Positions 23,801-36,639 of a stretch of 64,000 bases of DNA are shown in pieces (positions within the stretch are counted from its first letter, which is position 1; each line of letters begins with the position of its first letter). The notes under the pieces are model-generated. The model was not told the DNA's origin and did not search any database. It saw only the letters and a program-made list of their open reading frames with translations. Origin of the DNA: Chlorokybus atmophyticus. Taxonomy: Eukaryota > Streptophyta > Chlorokybophyceae > Chlorokybales > Chlorokybaceae. Made by a program: the position numbers and the translations under genes. The DNA is taken from positions 1-64,000 of the forward strand of contig RHPI01003614.1 in assembly GCA_009103225.1 (NCBI GenBank), written 5' to 3'.

Positions 23801-26046
23801 GCTATCATGTGCACGCACACGTGCACACACACTCTTCAACAGCTAGCATTGGCTTTACTTGAAGAGCGGGTGTTCAGGCGTATCCCATCTGCCGCCGCAC
23901 AGGTCGAGACCGCCGAGGAAGGCCACGAGGCGGCGGCTGGACACGTGTGCGCCGGGAGCATCGCACACGAGCGTCTTCTGATGGTGCGTGTAGATGAGGC
24001 GTCCGACGCGTTGGCCGTCACGCAGACCGGACCTCCCACTTCCTTCCCTCGGCACAAGAACCACCTGTGTGTGCAAACTGTAATGAACAATGCTGACTGG
24101 TGCAGTGATGGTGAGTATGTGTGCAGTCATTGACATGTTTGTGCTGCACCTTGACAGCGGTGTTTGCAAAGTAGACTCGCGTACGCTCATCGTTTACTGC
24201 CATGACACCCATCACCTTCACCAGGGCGGTGTTGTATGAGGTCTGGTCGTCCCAAAGTAGGAGGTTTACAGACACACCCTGCCATTGCACAGTTGTAAGC
24301 AAGGAACATTGCCACAAGCGCCTGCGCACGCACGCACGCACGCACGCACGCACACCGCATGCATGCGCGCGCATGTATGTGTGTGCGCCATGCGGGTGCA
24401 TAAGCGTGTGTGCGCGCACGCTGGCACAGACGGTGCAACTAGTTGTTGACTAGTTGATGCATGTACCTCTGCAGCTTTACGCTTCAACAACTGCCCAAGT
24501 GTTTCCATGGACTCGCGAGGCCGGCGGACAGGGTCTCGCACGAGGTATATCTCCGTGTATACGGACCAGCCAGCGATGTAGATCAAGTGGCGCGCACCCT
24601 CTATCGTGTCATATATGTCCTCCCAACAGGCCTTCACACACACAGATCGGCTGTGGTTAGTAGTGTTGTGATTAGTACCGTTGATTGTGCTGCACATATC
24701 TATTTAGCGGCGCTTTACTACCTACCGGGACTCTTGCTGCGTAGTTAGGCCTAGTAGTACTTAGCCTACAACAAAGACTCAATGTGCACGAATGCTGTAT
24801 GTAGCCTTGTGAACAGCAGGCATCTGCGCAGAAACCTGTGTGCACATACCCGCTGTTTGAAAAATGTGCCATCATCCAGCGGTATTGAAGGTAAAGCTCC
24901 AGGAGGTACATGCGCATCCTGCATACAAAGAGAAGGCAGTTGCCAAGGCAGAATGAATAGGCAGCTTTGTGGATGCACAACTTGTGAGGCTGATAGTCCA
25001 GGTTGTGGGAGTTGTTGTTGATTTGCTGACTGGCAATAGGTGTATGCACCTGATACAGGATGACATTGTTTGCAGGGCGTATGGGGAAGTAAGTGTTGGG
25101 TACGCTAAGGGGGAAAGCTGGCGAGCGCACGCTGAACTGCGCATCGTCCTGGCCAAGTGGAACCAACTTGACAAAAATGCTCATTTGACCAAGGTCGTTG
25201 CGCTGCATGCCGTCTCTGATGTAAGCATGCATACACACAGGTGGTTATTGAGTGCATGTGTTCAAGCAGAGTATGTAGAGTGCAAGAAAAGACTGCTATT
25301 GAAGGGCATACTTGTCGGCCAAAGGAAACCAGCCATGAAAGGGCTGCCCGGTTGCGATGGTTTCAGCGGGCAATGAGACGGTGCCAAGTATATCGCGGCT
25401 GACAATATCGTGGTCCTTGACAAAAAACACCACCTGCGGAAGAGCATGCACATGAAGAAGCACATGCATGCGCTCATTGACAGGACGCGCACATGTGTGC
25501 AGGGCCGCATGCACGCAAATGCGCGCGCACGCACCCATGCACCCATGAGCAAGCAGCGTGCACACAACATGCGCCCTCCACATAAATGCAGTCAACAACT
25601 GCCTTGCCTGCTGCACATCGTGAGCAACCAGCACTTCATACTCTTCATTCCACACGGGGTTAAGGTTATTGTTGACCACAGCAGATCGGATGATGCGCGT
25701 GGGACCGAGCTCAACCGTTACATAAGGATCACTGCGATTCACAAACACTTGAGAAAAAGTGACGTCAACAACGCCAATGCCAACAACAACAACAAGCACA
25801 GCAGCAGCAACAGCAGCAACCACAACACGACAACGTCAGCGACAGCAACAACAACACATTGCGTAAGCTGTCCATATGTTGTGTGTCTCACCTAACATCT
25901 GATCTGATGAAGTCCTCGGCCTTGCGTAAGAACTTGGCAAGCTTCTTGTGTTTCTGAATGAGCTTGTTGGTGTTAAGCCCATCCGCATCACGCAAGCCTT
26001 TCGCCTCATACAGTTTTACGTAAAGGGTGCCATGCAGAAGAACCAT
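20845..26046 (-). CDS. PLD: C2-domain phospholipase D (plant PLD type)
   Basis: Hydrolyses membrane phospholipids such as phosphatidylcholine to phosphatidic acid. Eighteen exons, from ATG 26046 to stop 20845, sum to 2,400 nt with every phase matching, giving 799 residues, close to the usual 800-850 of plant PLDs. The C2 domain is residues 1-130 ([27 protein letters not shown]), which suggests calcium-dependent membrane binding. The first HKD motif is [10 protein letters not shown] at about 324. [19 protein letters not shown] follows, then [11 protein letters not shown]. The second HKD is [17 protein letters not shown] at about 644, followed by [11 protein letters not shown]. The C-terminal SLWAGEHLG block is present. 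Three introns use GC donors (ends at 25608, 23181 and 22194), each a good AG|GCAAG match. No break was found, so the gene looks intact. It is head to head with BCAT. Confidence 0.95.
21225..21440. repeat. Alternating purine-pyrimidine (CA/TG/CG) tract in a PLD intron
   Basis: Dense CACACG, GCGCGC and GCATGC words fill the intron between the last two PLD exons. Similar tracts occur in PLD introns at about 22400-22580 and 24320-24420, the last with a clean (GCAC)n run at 24325-24352. Such DNA can adopt the Z form; here the claim rests only on base pattern. Confidence 0.7.
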
Positions 26047-27269
26047 TGTGTTGTTTTGCTCTCAGTAGCTATGCCAATTGTTCATACTGTCTTCCGCATG
26101 CTCCCATGATTGTCTTTGTTTGCACTTGTGGAATTGTTAGGGGGAATCAGCACCTGTTCGGAATAAAAGCTAAAATGCAGGCTAGTCCCAACATACTGTG
26201 TAACACAAATGCACACTGGAACATGGCATAACTCGATGCTTGCATGCACATTGTCTCGTCACCTTAAGCGCATGCAACAGCATATTCGGTTCAAAGAGAG
26301 AGACATACTACACAACCATAATTCGCGTTTATGTTTGCAGTCCAGCATGCAAGCTAAACTTGAGCTGCATTAAGGTTCTCACTTGTCTTGCACACCTTAG
26401 TAACTGCGTATTGCATGCGGCAGCAGCAAAGAGCACGTGCAATTCGACGTCCAACCAACGGCAAGCCGCAATTACGCGAATGTAGCGACCGCACCCGTAA
26501 CCACTTATACCAACAGAAGAACAACGCCGCCACCGGCCCTGACGTCGCCGACGACGGGGTCCACCATTTGTCGCAGGCCACGTGGGTTGCTTATTTGTGT
26601 GCCAGCTGGCGGAGCATATGCCGCACAAGCACTATGCGCCTTGTGCGTCTTGTGCTCCCTGTGCGCTTTGTGCGTCCAGTCCAGTGCTGTCTGACACATT
26701 CCAGCGCGGCACAGAGTCGGCAACGAACGTGGCCCCTACGTGGCGCTGGTCACCTATGACCGGCCGAAAATTTCGACGACAAACACCTGGTGACGACCTC
26801 AAACTGCGACGAATCAGCATTTTACATGGCTGTTTTGACTGGCAACTCCAGGACATTGTGCTGGGCACGTACACAAAAGAGGCCTTACGGGCAGCGTTGA
26901 GTTTGCAGTCGGTTGTAGGTGGGGAAAGCGGCTGCAACTCCTTCGTTTGCCTGATGCCGGACTTAGACCCTTGAAGATCCGTGGCGGTTCGGACTGCTGA
27001 CTGGTAATAAAACGGCCGGTTGGACCCTCGGAGAGCACCGTCCCGTCAAACCACGCCAAGAGCCTGCTGTTTAACCAGACGGCGGCCGTTTGCCGTCAAT
27101 TGACTGCAGCAAACAGGCCGTGACGTGGCAAATCCTGCTTATAGCCGGGCGGCGGTGTCTCTGCCGTGGTGGGCGTTGTCGGCGTCGTCATTGGCCTGCC
27201 GGAGGCGTCCGTGCCTAGAACTAGCACAGTGTCTGCCTGATCGGCGGAAGCAAGCAGGTGGCAACGGCG
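26047..27269. promoter_or_regulatory. Shared upstream region of PLD and BCAT
   Basis: About 1.2 kb separates two divergent start codons. A cluster of near-identical nonamers TTGTGCGTC / TTGTGCTCC / TGTGCGCTT occurs at 26638-26682. No TATA box is obvious close to either start. Open frames in the stretch are not convincing. Confidence 0.4.
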
Positions 27270-30200
27270 ATGTTGGCTGCCAGGTGTAGGGGGTTGGTCC
27301 CTCGGGCGGCCGTCTCGGCCAGGGCGGCGGTGGGGGCGGCGACGGGATGGAACACAGGCGTGGAGAGCACCTCCTACGCACCGTGGCAGCACCATCGGAG
27401 CAGGCGGGGCGTCACCGACCTCGCCGTCCTGGACGACGACCTGCACGCCCTTCCAGCTGAACTGCGCTCAGCCGATCTCAGAGTTACCTTAACAAACCAA
27501 CCCCAGGTTTGCCTCTTTTGCTCACACATTGGTTTCTAAGTTGCTCTGTCAATTTGGGTTCAACTGGATCTGTTGAGATTGTGTGGAATTGAAGTGATCA
27601 TTTTGTCTCAGCCCAAGCCGCGGTTGGAGGATTTGAAATTTGGCAAGTACTTCACTGACCACATGATGGTGGCGGACTGGGTGGAGGGGTCAGGCTGGGG
27701 AAGACCTGAGATTCATCAACTCAAGCCATTGGAGCTTCATCCTGCCTGCCAGGTGAGGGCAATGCCATCCTTGACATGATGTAGCGCGTGCGTGTGTAGG
27801 GGACGAAGTCANGTTGCTCCTATCTGTAAGCGATAATACGACAACAACAACAACAACAACAGGCAGCAAGCAAGCAGAGCGATGGTGAAGGAGCGACCGA
27901 AGCTGGTGCTGATCATACTGAGGGCGGGCACGCGCGATCAACCGATGAAGTTCTCAACACTGTGCATTCACAGGTGTGCAATTCACCAGACACACTTGTT
28001 ATTCAGCCGCTTGCAGACGCTGACTTACATGTTGAAATGCAACCACAGTTTGAGGAGTGGGACTTGCGCAAAAAGGGCTACAGGCATCTCATGGCTTTCA
28101 TGCTGTTCACGGCACTCTACTTCATTGTGCTGTTCATGCAAAGGTAAGCATACTGTTGTCCACAAAAAGCAAGAAAGGATTATCATCACAACATACTGGG
28201 TTTCTCATTACAGGGATGCCTCGATGGTTTATGGCGTCAACAGCACAATATCAACACTGCTTCCGAGCGATGACAGCGGCAACACCCTGACAGAGTTTCA
28301 AGACACGGACAGCGTACTCTCCTGGTACGAACATCGTTCTGTCTTGCTGACAAATAACATCATCATCATCATCAACAACATCATCAGCAACATCAACAAC
28401 ATGTGTTCACAGGGTGAGGAGCATGCTGGCGGGCACGTTTACAAATCCAGTGTGTGGAGGTGGCGTGTGCGAGCGCCCATACGAGTTCAACGGCTACGGT
28501 CGCTTTGGTTGTCCAGAGGCAAGTTGGTTCACAAACATGTTGTTGTATTACAGGTGATTGAGTTGGTCATGTGGTCTGCTCAGGACTGTGGCTGGTCGAA
28601 ATATCTTACTAATGTGACTGTGAAGTTCGGCTTCAACTTTCGTACCGCCTCCGACCAGTCACGCTCCTTCTGGAACCTGTGGTAAGCCATCAAGAACCTG
28701 CGTGCGTGTGCACGTGCGCGCGTGCCCCCAACACACACACACTTACATACACACACGTGCACAGATACAAACATTTTCACACAACGCAGGTGCTGCATTA
28801 TGGCACGGAGTGCTTTGAAGGCATGAAGATATATCACGGCGCAGACATGCGGCTGCGGCTTTTTCGGCCCGACATGAACCTGCAGAGGCTGTCAACATCT
28901 GCTGCGCGCTTGCGCTTACCCGAATTTGATCAGGTAGTTGAAGTAGTAGCAGTAACAAACAAACACACATGCATACGCACACATTTGCCGTACGCTCACA
29001 TATATATACATGCACAAAACACGCGCACTTGCGCGGTTGTTTGTGCTTGCTGATGAGAGTGCTGTCTCCCCAAACAGGCAGAGCTGCTGGAGTGTTTGAA
29101 GCAGCTTGTGCGGGTGGACGCTTCATGGGTGCCGGACCGCGAGGGCTACGCCGTGTATGTGAGGCCGACGCTGGTGGGCACGACGCCGTGTCTCGGGGTC
29201 GCACCGCCCTCCCACGCAAAACTCTTCATCATTCTCTCACCTGTCGGACCCTACTTTGCCAATGGTGGCCTCAACCCCGTGAAGCTGTTCCTGGACGAGC
29301 GCAATGCTCGTGCGTGGCCCGGTGGCGCAGGTACTACTGTCTGTGTGCATGCGCGTGTGTGCCTGTGCCCGTGCGCGTGTGTGTGCGCGTTTGTCTGTTT
29401 GTGCGCGTGTGTCTGTGTGCGCACGTGTGTGATAGTGTTGCTATGATGTGTTGACATGGCACATGCATTCAGGGTATGCCAAGATTGGCGGCAACTATGC
29501 ACCGACAGTGCAGCCGCAGGTCAATGCTGCCCAGTACGGCTGCAGTCAAGTGATATATGTGCTTCAAACTCCAAGTACATGACACTCTCAAGCATCTGTT
29601 GCAGAAGCTTATGCCAGTTGCTAGCTTGTCTCAAGTGTTTCATCCATTCATGCAGATGGCGGATTCATCTCTGAGTCCGGTGCAATGAATCTGTTCTTCT
29701 TCCTGAAGTACGCCGACGGCTCACGTGAGCTCGTCACGCCCCCGCTTGACGGCACAATTTTACCTGGCGTGACACGTGATTCGGTGCTCGAACTCGCACG
29801 CTCGTGGGGCGAGTTCAACGTGTCGGAACGGCCGCTCTCCCTTGATGAAGTAAGCACCTGACATGTTGTTGTGCTTGTGTCTGAAGCCCGAACAAAGAGT
29901 AGTGTCCATATACTAATGGATTGTACTGCAGCTTCTGGGTGCAATATCGGAGAACCGTCTGCTGGAGGCGTTTGGGACAGGAACCGCCTGTGTGGTGCAG
30001 CCGCTTAGCGGGGTTGCGCGGTTGAATGAAAACGGTAGCGTTGCGCAAATGACGGTCCCATTCCAAGCTGAGGCTGCACAATGGTGGCTCAAGCAGGTGA
30101 GAGGATTGAGGGCACATGCGTTTGGAATTGAGTGACATGTTGTTGGGTGAGGTCAGAATGCTTACACATCATTGCTTGGGCAGATTGGTCGCGGCAACGA

Positions 30201-30312
30201 TAATCAAACAGCAAAGCTCGCCCCGGGTGAGTCGTTGAGTGGGCGGCTGATGCGTGCTTTGATGGACATTCAGTATGGCATCACTCCGCACCCGTGGAGT
30301 GTGCCACTATGA
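27270..30312 (+). CDS. BCAT: Branched-chain amino acid aminotransferase, organelle-targeted
   Basis: A PLP enzyme of fold type IV that exchanges the amino group between Leu, Ile or Val and 2-oxoglutarate. Exons 27270-27506, 27612-27752, 28790-28933, 29078-29330, 29473-29574, 29656-29849, 29932-30096 and 30184-30312 close in phase to 454 residues. The first 50 residues are Arg/Ala-rich without acidic clusters (MLAARCRGLVPRAAV), as expected for a mitochondrial or plastid transit peptide. Family motifs are FGKYFTDHM, VLHYGTECFEGMK, YVRPTLVG, SPVGPYF, GYAKIGGNYAP with the PLP lysine at about 262, SGAMNLFF and GTGTACVVQPL. The initiating ATG is the first in frame. Intron 2 (27753-28789) is abnormal: it contains a polycystin fragment with an N at 27812. 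The coding exons are unaffected. Confidence 0.93.
27813..28725 (+). repeat. Copy of the polycystin 5' region inside BCAT intron 2
   Basis: Comparison with 33052-33964 found no difference in the stretches checked over 913 bp (offset 5239), including introns and the (ATC)n/(AAC)n repeat. The left edge follows a single N at 27812. The right edge falls in a GTGCGCGCGTGC run. It contains the first transmembrane exon and the GGGVC exon of the channel but cannot be an independent gene. An assembly fault is the likeliest cause; a very recent duplication is the alternative. Confidence 0.9.
29331..29445. repeat. GT/GC-rich intronic tract in BCAT
   Basis: The intron after exon 4 consists largely of TGTGTGCG-type alternating purine-pyrimidine sequence starting right after the donor site. 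A similar tract fills 28726-28762 ahead of exon 3. Confidence 0.6.
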
Positions 30313-31057
30313 TGGCCATCTTCATGCATAGAATTTTCATTGCCTTGTACATTAGTGGCGAGCTATTTGCGATGTATATAGATGCGATTGTGTGCGACAA
30401 CTAGCTGCACACCATGTGTGCAGCTTGCGAGGTTGCTTCATATGAACGGAAGGCTACATTGGCTAGCATTGCATTGGTAGGCGCTTGCCTATGCTATACC
30501 AATGTGCAGATATGATTGTTTTTCAAATGCGTCCACCCTACAGCTTGCCTATGTTGTCACTAGTGATTAACAACGACCATTTTAGCTTGCATTCTGCAAG
30601 AGTACACAACCAAGTGTTGTGGAATGCAATTGCAGGCCACATGCTCCTTGCTGCAATCTGTTCGTTGTGGCACTACTTGTATAGGTGAGGTGCCGCTACT
30701 TGCTACCTCTTGCTGCCTTTCCTTGCTAGTTTGGCGTGCTGATGTGTCTTGGGGCCTGAGGCCGAGGCACTCAACACAGTGCCGCTTTTGCCATGGATGT
30801 GATCAACCACAAAACTGCAATTAGAGACCACTCCAATCGACAACGCCTACCATTGCCATTGCTAGCCTAATGCGGTGATGTTGGTTGTAGGTGTATTGTG
30901 TTTATGTAAGTCACTTCCAGAGTCGTGCTACATCCTTGCAATTGCACAATGCGGCTCACATCATTATCCGCAGGCATGCATTCATTGCAATCAAGACCAC
31001 CGATTGATGGCAATTAATTGAAGACTTGGACATGTGCATTAAAATAAAACAACACGA
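30313..31057. other. Region downstream of BCAT, no gene recognised
   Basis: It contains the presumed BCAT 3' untranslated region. Weak direct repeats of CTTGCCTATG occur near 30485 and 30545. No coding frame is supported. Confidence 0.4.
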
Positions 31058-31802
31058 TACCCATAATCTATTGAGTCTTATTCACATTAAACTTGTACAA
31101 CGTCAAGTTGTGAAACACGTTTGAGAAGCGCTCCTCTGCGTAGGCTCCACATATTTCATGATGCATTTGTAACATCCAATGAAAAGTGTACAAAAATTTG
31201 ATGATTACATTAAGCCTGCGCATCTAAGCGTTGCATGCGTCGATATGTACACGTATGCACGCGCACGTATCCATAACGCGCTTCTGCGTATATAGTAACA
31301 TTGCAAGCTTCAATATCAAGCATCGTGTTGTGAAAGACAATCGCAAGTAAGGGTGCGTATATTACAATCGCATGCTGCAATGGACTTGAGTGTAAATGTA
31401 TTGTAAGAGCGGACGATAGGGCTCCGGGACGGGGGGGGTACCCATAATCTATTGAGTCTTATTCACATTAAACTTGTACAACGTCAAGTTGTGAAACACG
31501 TTTGAGAAGCGCTCCTCTGCGTAGGCTCCACATATTTCATGATGCATTTGTAACATCCAATGAAAAGTGTACAAAAATTTGATGATTACATTAAGCCTGC
31601 GCATCTAAGCGTTGCATGCGTCGATATGTACACGTATGCACGCGCACGTATCCATAACGCGCTTCTGCGTATATAGTAACATTGCAAGCTTCAATATCAA
31701 GCATCGTGTTGTGAAAGACAATCGCAAGTAAGGGTGCGTATATTACAATCGCATGCTGCAATGGACTTGAGTGTAAATGTATTGTAAGAGCGGACGATAG
31801 GN
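31058..31802. repeat. 363-bp direct duplication ending at an N
   Basis: 31058-31420 and 31439-31801 show no difference in the parts compared, offset 381. They are separated by an 18-bp G-rich linker (GCTCCGGGACGGGGGGGG), and the second copy ends at an N (31802). No coding frame is supported. The form is that of two unmerged contig ends. Confidence 0.85.
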
Positions 31803-32568
31803 CACTCGCATTGTGTGGCTTATTATCCAAGCTTATTGTGAAGCGCTTCATGCAAGAGTCAAACGAGGGTGTAAATACCACAGTAACCACAAAGGTAATG
31901 CAGCAAAACTATACTCTTACATAGGCATCTGATGACATCATTGGGGTGTGCGCGCGGACTCGGGTCGACCGATCCCGTTCCAGTCACATGCCACACCTGC
32001 GACATGTCCCACCTGAAACAACCCAACCGCACTTGCCGTGGCCCACGCCCACGCCCACACCGCCGCCGCCGCCGTGTTGCTGACAGGGGAGATGAGCGTC
32101 AGGAACAGCGCCAGCACGTGGTACAAGTGGTAAGTGTCGTCAAGGGGGGAATGACGTGGAACAAGTGACACTTGATGGTAAGTGGGCGCTGGGCTGAGTA
32201 CCTAGGCTTACACGCTGCACTTGCTTTGCTGCTGCTGCTAGCGCAACTGTGTTTGCCCTGCAAGTAGCAGCCTGCAATGCCAGCTGTCTGATGCTTAGAG
32301 TTGAGATGGCTGGTAAGCTGTGAGTGTTTTTCGGTCGTCAGCTGGTCGGCAAGCTTGTTCAAAGTCCATCGTAAGCTTTGCTTGCCAGGGCGAGAGCAAC
32401 ATTTCAACATCACACAACAACAAACCATCAACAGCAAGTCTATGCTGCGTGTTGCGTTAAAGTTGGTTATCAAAGCATTGATGATTGTTTATGCCTGCAT
32501 CACAGGCCTTGACTATGGCTTGCAAGCAAGTACCTCAGTGAAGCAGGTCCATCAACTGCGACGCCAGC
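31803..32568. other. Upstream region of the first polycystin gene
   Basis: No gene is recognised. A CCGCCGCCGCC tract lies near 32060. The segment from about 32200 may include the promoter. Confidence 0.35.
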
Positions 32569-35500
32569 ATGGCTGCAGCAGCCAGCTGCACTGCCATTTT
32601 CGTGACGCTGCGGCGAAATTTTGCTAGAAGACAGCTCACCAACCACGGCGCAACCGCTTTGAAGGTGCGTATGCGCAATGCTTGCATGGGAAGTGCAATT
32701 GCATGCACAATCACTCCGTTGACAGCAATAACAGTTGCAATCACAATGATAATGACAGCAACAATCAATGCCAACAGCAGCACAACAGTACTGACAGCAG
32801 CAACTTGCTATCGCTGCTGTATTGCTGTTAGCAACGCTGTTGCTGGTTGGTGTTGGTGTCGTTATTTTGGCTTCATTGTTGTTGCTGTGGATGCAGCTTT
32901 TGTTGTCGTTGTCTTCTTGGTTGTGACATAAGAAAAGTACGCAGCCACAACACAACACCACTGCTGTTGTTGGTGTAGCGGTTATCATTGCGTCATCTGC
33001 GTCTTCATTGCTATTGCTGTCACCGCCGTAGTTGTCGTTGTGGCTGTCGTGGTTGCTCCTATCTGTAAGCGATAATACGACAACAACAACAACAACAACA
33101 GGCAGCAAGCAAGCAGAGCGATGGTGAAGGAGCGACCGAAGCTGGTGCTGATCATACTGAGGGCGGGCACGCGCGATCAACCGATGAAGTTCTCAACACT
33201 GTGCATTCACAGGTGTGCAATTCACCAGACACACTTGTTATTCAGCCGCTTGCAGACGCTGACTTACATGTTGAAATGCAACCACAGTTTGAGGAGTGGG
33301 ACTTGCGCAAAAAGGGCTACAGGCATCTCATGGCTTTCATGCTGTTCACGGCACTCTACTTCATTGTGCTGTTCATGCAAAGGTAAGCATACTGTTGTCC
33401 ACAAAAAGCAAGAAAGGATTATCATCACAACATACTGGGTTTCTCATTACAGGGATGCCTCGATGGTTTATGGCGTCAACAGCACAATATCAACACTGCT
33501 TCCGAGCGATGACAGCGGCAACACCCTGACAGAGTTTCAAGACACGGACAGCGTACTCTCCTGGTACGAACATCGTTCTGTCTTGCTGACAAATAACATC
33601 ATCATCATCATCAACAACATCATCAGCAACATCAACAACATGTGTTCACAGGGTGAGGAGCATGCTGGCGGGCACGTTTACAAATCCAGTGTGTGGAGGT
33701 GGCGTGTGCGAGCGCCCATACGAGTTCAACGGCTACGGTCGCTTTGGTTGTCCAGAGGCAAGTTGGTTCACAAACATGTTGTTGTATTACAGGTGATTGA
33801 GTTGGTCATGTGGTCTGCTCAGGACTGTGGCTGGTCGAAATATCTTACTAATGTGACTGTGAAGTTCGGCTTCAACTTTCGTACCGCCTCCGACCAGTCA
33901 CGCTCCTTCTGGAACCTGTGGTAAGCCATCAAGAACCTGCGTGCGTGTGCACGTGCGCGCGTGCGCGCGTGCATGCGTGCATGCGTGTATGCATTCGTGC
34001 GTGTGCAGGTCGGTGCGTACGCATGTGTGCGCGTGTGTTTGCTCATGTGCGCGTGCGCGCGTGTGTGTTGCAACATAGTCTCACATGTTGTGCAGTGCCC
34101 CAGAGGACTGTTCCTTGGCCTCCATGTCAGACCCCAACACCAGTTGCTGGTAAATTTCACGGCTTTGACGGTCCGCTGTGTATGCAACATCATCAGGCCC
34201 TAAACCAATTTCGTGTGCACAGGTTCGGTACTCCTTACAACTTCTCGGCTGATGGTTTGACGGGGACGCAGACAACTAGTCTGTAAGCAAACTTTTCTTT
34301 TATCTTGTCCACTGGTGTGTATGCGTGTGATGAAAATGCAAACGGTCCATGCAACTGATGACTTACATTGCTATGACAGGTTCATGATTGATGGCAACTA
34401 CACAGTCTGCTTGCTTGCTCCTGGTACGTTGAGGTTTGCTGAACCTTCTATCAATACAGCAAGCAGGCGACACAGTGCTTAGACTTTTGTTTACGTGTGC
34501 GTGTGCGTGTGCTTACGTGTGTCTGCCTGTCTTGCTTAGGTGGCGGAGTGAAGGGACAAGTCCAAATCTCACCCACAAATGTTACCGGCATCGCCGTGGG
34601 TAATGACATTGTGTTTGCATCCTATTTGCACCTCTTCACACAGTTCATCATGTTGACATACATCCACCATCGCAGGCATCGCGACAACAACCACGGTGTT
34701 GAAAGGGGATGCTGATTACGTTGACTTGAATGTGACAACCAACAGCGATGACTCTACGCAAGCCGTGATAGCGGCGAGTTGGCCGTATTGCGGTACCGCC
34801 ATCACTCGCTGCCAGAAGATATGCACGCGTATCGCGGCGTGCTTCCTGCGTTGTCCCGGCAACGTCACGGCGAGCACGGACGACATCTACACGCGGTGCA
34901 CGCAGGCACTGTGCACCACACGCTTCTTCCCCAGGGTCAACATCATCAGCAACCGCGAAATCTGCCTCATTGTAAGTGCTAGCACCGATCATGTTGGATG
35001 TGCTCGTTTGTTCAGGTCCGCACAGACCCAAGCACGCACGCGCACGCGCGCACATACACACGCACCCACATACACATGCGTGCACGCGCGCTCAAGGAAG
35101 CTCGCATACGCACGCACAGATTCACACATACGCGCGCGTGCACAAACACGCACACACATACACACGTGATCAAACGCGTTAGCACGCAGACACATGTGCG
35201 CTCGCACACACACATGTCTTTTCGTAGGCGAGGCAGCCCATCCTGGAGTACTTGAACATTCCCGGCGCCAATGGGACACTTGAGAACCCTTCTGACCCGA
35301 TGTACGGCTGTCCAGCGGCTTATTATGACCGCATCAACTACCCGGGCCTCCGCCCAGACGGTAACGAGAGAATGTCATTGTTGTTGTGTTGAGAGCACGC
35401 AGAGACATGCTTCATTATGCGTGGGGGGGTTTAATGTGTCCTTCATTTGTTGCAGATTATTGCAGGGCACCTGTGGTGAACGGTGACCCAGCAGACTATT

Positions 35501-36607
35501 GCCAGTGGCAGAATGCGGGGGACTCCATCTGCCAGTCCAGCTGCTTGTACCCCGAGTGCGGGAACGATTATCAAGTGAGTTGCACATGCTTGTTGGTGGA
35601 TGTGCTCGTTGATGGCTCATCGCTTGATGCCAACATGTATGAATGGTTTGGTGCTCAGGACTGCTGCTCGCTTGGGTGGCCTCTCAATGGCAATGGTATG
35701 TTGAATTGCTGCACGCACGCACGCACGCGCGCATGTCCATATGCACACGCGCTCGCTCGTACAAGTTTCTGTTGAGAGTGTTGAGAGACGTATCAAGGTT
35801 GAACAAAATCACCAACCATTCCCATTGTCCAGATTTGGCCTGCTGCAATCTGATGGCTAGCAGCAGCACCTCTCCCCTCTCCTTCCCTTTCGCCTTCAAC
35901 AACTATCTCGACGACAACCTCACCACCTCCATCGAGTTCGACAACCAGCACACCGTGTACGACGTCGGACTCACCAACCGCATCCTCGCGGGCGTCCTGC
36001 TCCACACCACGAGGTACCGCGTCGACAACTGCTCCGCGACAAGGTTCGCGAAACTATTGCCGGACGGGAGGTGCAGGTCGTGGGAGGCAGATGTTGAACC
36101 GTACGGCGCGGATCCGGGTGTGTTTTGCTGGTCTCCCTGTGCAGCTGTTGTGTTGAGCGCGTTACGTGCGTGCGTGCATGCGTGCTTGCTCGTGTGCATG
36201 AGTGCGCACAGGCACGCACTCGTGCTTCCATGAGTGCTTCCGTCTGCTAACCCCACAGTTATCTGATCTGTATCAGTGTTTCTGAGGAGCAGCAAGTTCT
36301 ACACTGAGGCTGCAGCCAGGGATCCCCATGACTATTACAGGCAAGTCAGCTGCAGCTGGTAGTTTCAGTATCATTGTGCACACATGAATACAATTGAAGC
36401 GAGGGGGTGCAAACCTAGTTTCATGAGCTGCATTGGTGTGTGTGTTATGCTTGATGTCATTATCATCATTCTCAATGCAAGGTTCTGGTTGCAGTGCGTC
36501 GGAGATCAACAGTCACGGGGTCCCGTACGGCTTCTTCCCAATGCCTGCAGTGGTAAGAGAGCATAAAAATCGCCACTTCAACCAATGAGTGTGGTACACA
36601 CGCACAG

Positions 36608-36639
<32 letters not shown>

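Noticed and set aside
27882-28685. A 267-codon open frame that could be called a third polycystin gene
   Set aside because: It duplicates 33121-33924, reads across introns in the wrong frame, and lies beside an N inside a BCAT intron.
32500-33180. A 226-codon minus-strand frame rich in Asn, Cys and Thr
   Set aside because: It is produced by GTT/GCT trinucleotide repeats in a polycystin intron.
35000-35280. Overlapping Cys/Val and His/Thr-rich frames on both strands
   Set aside because: They arise from the alternating CA/TG intron tract.
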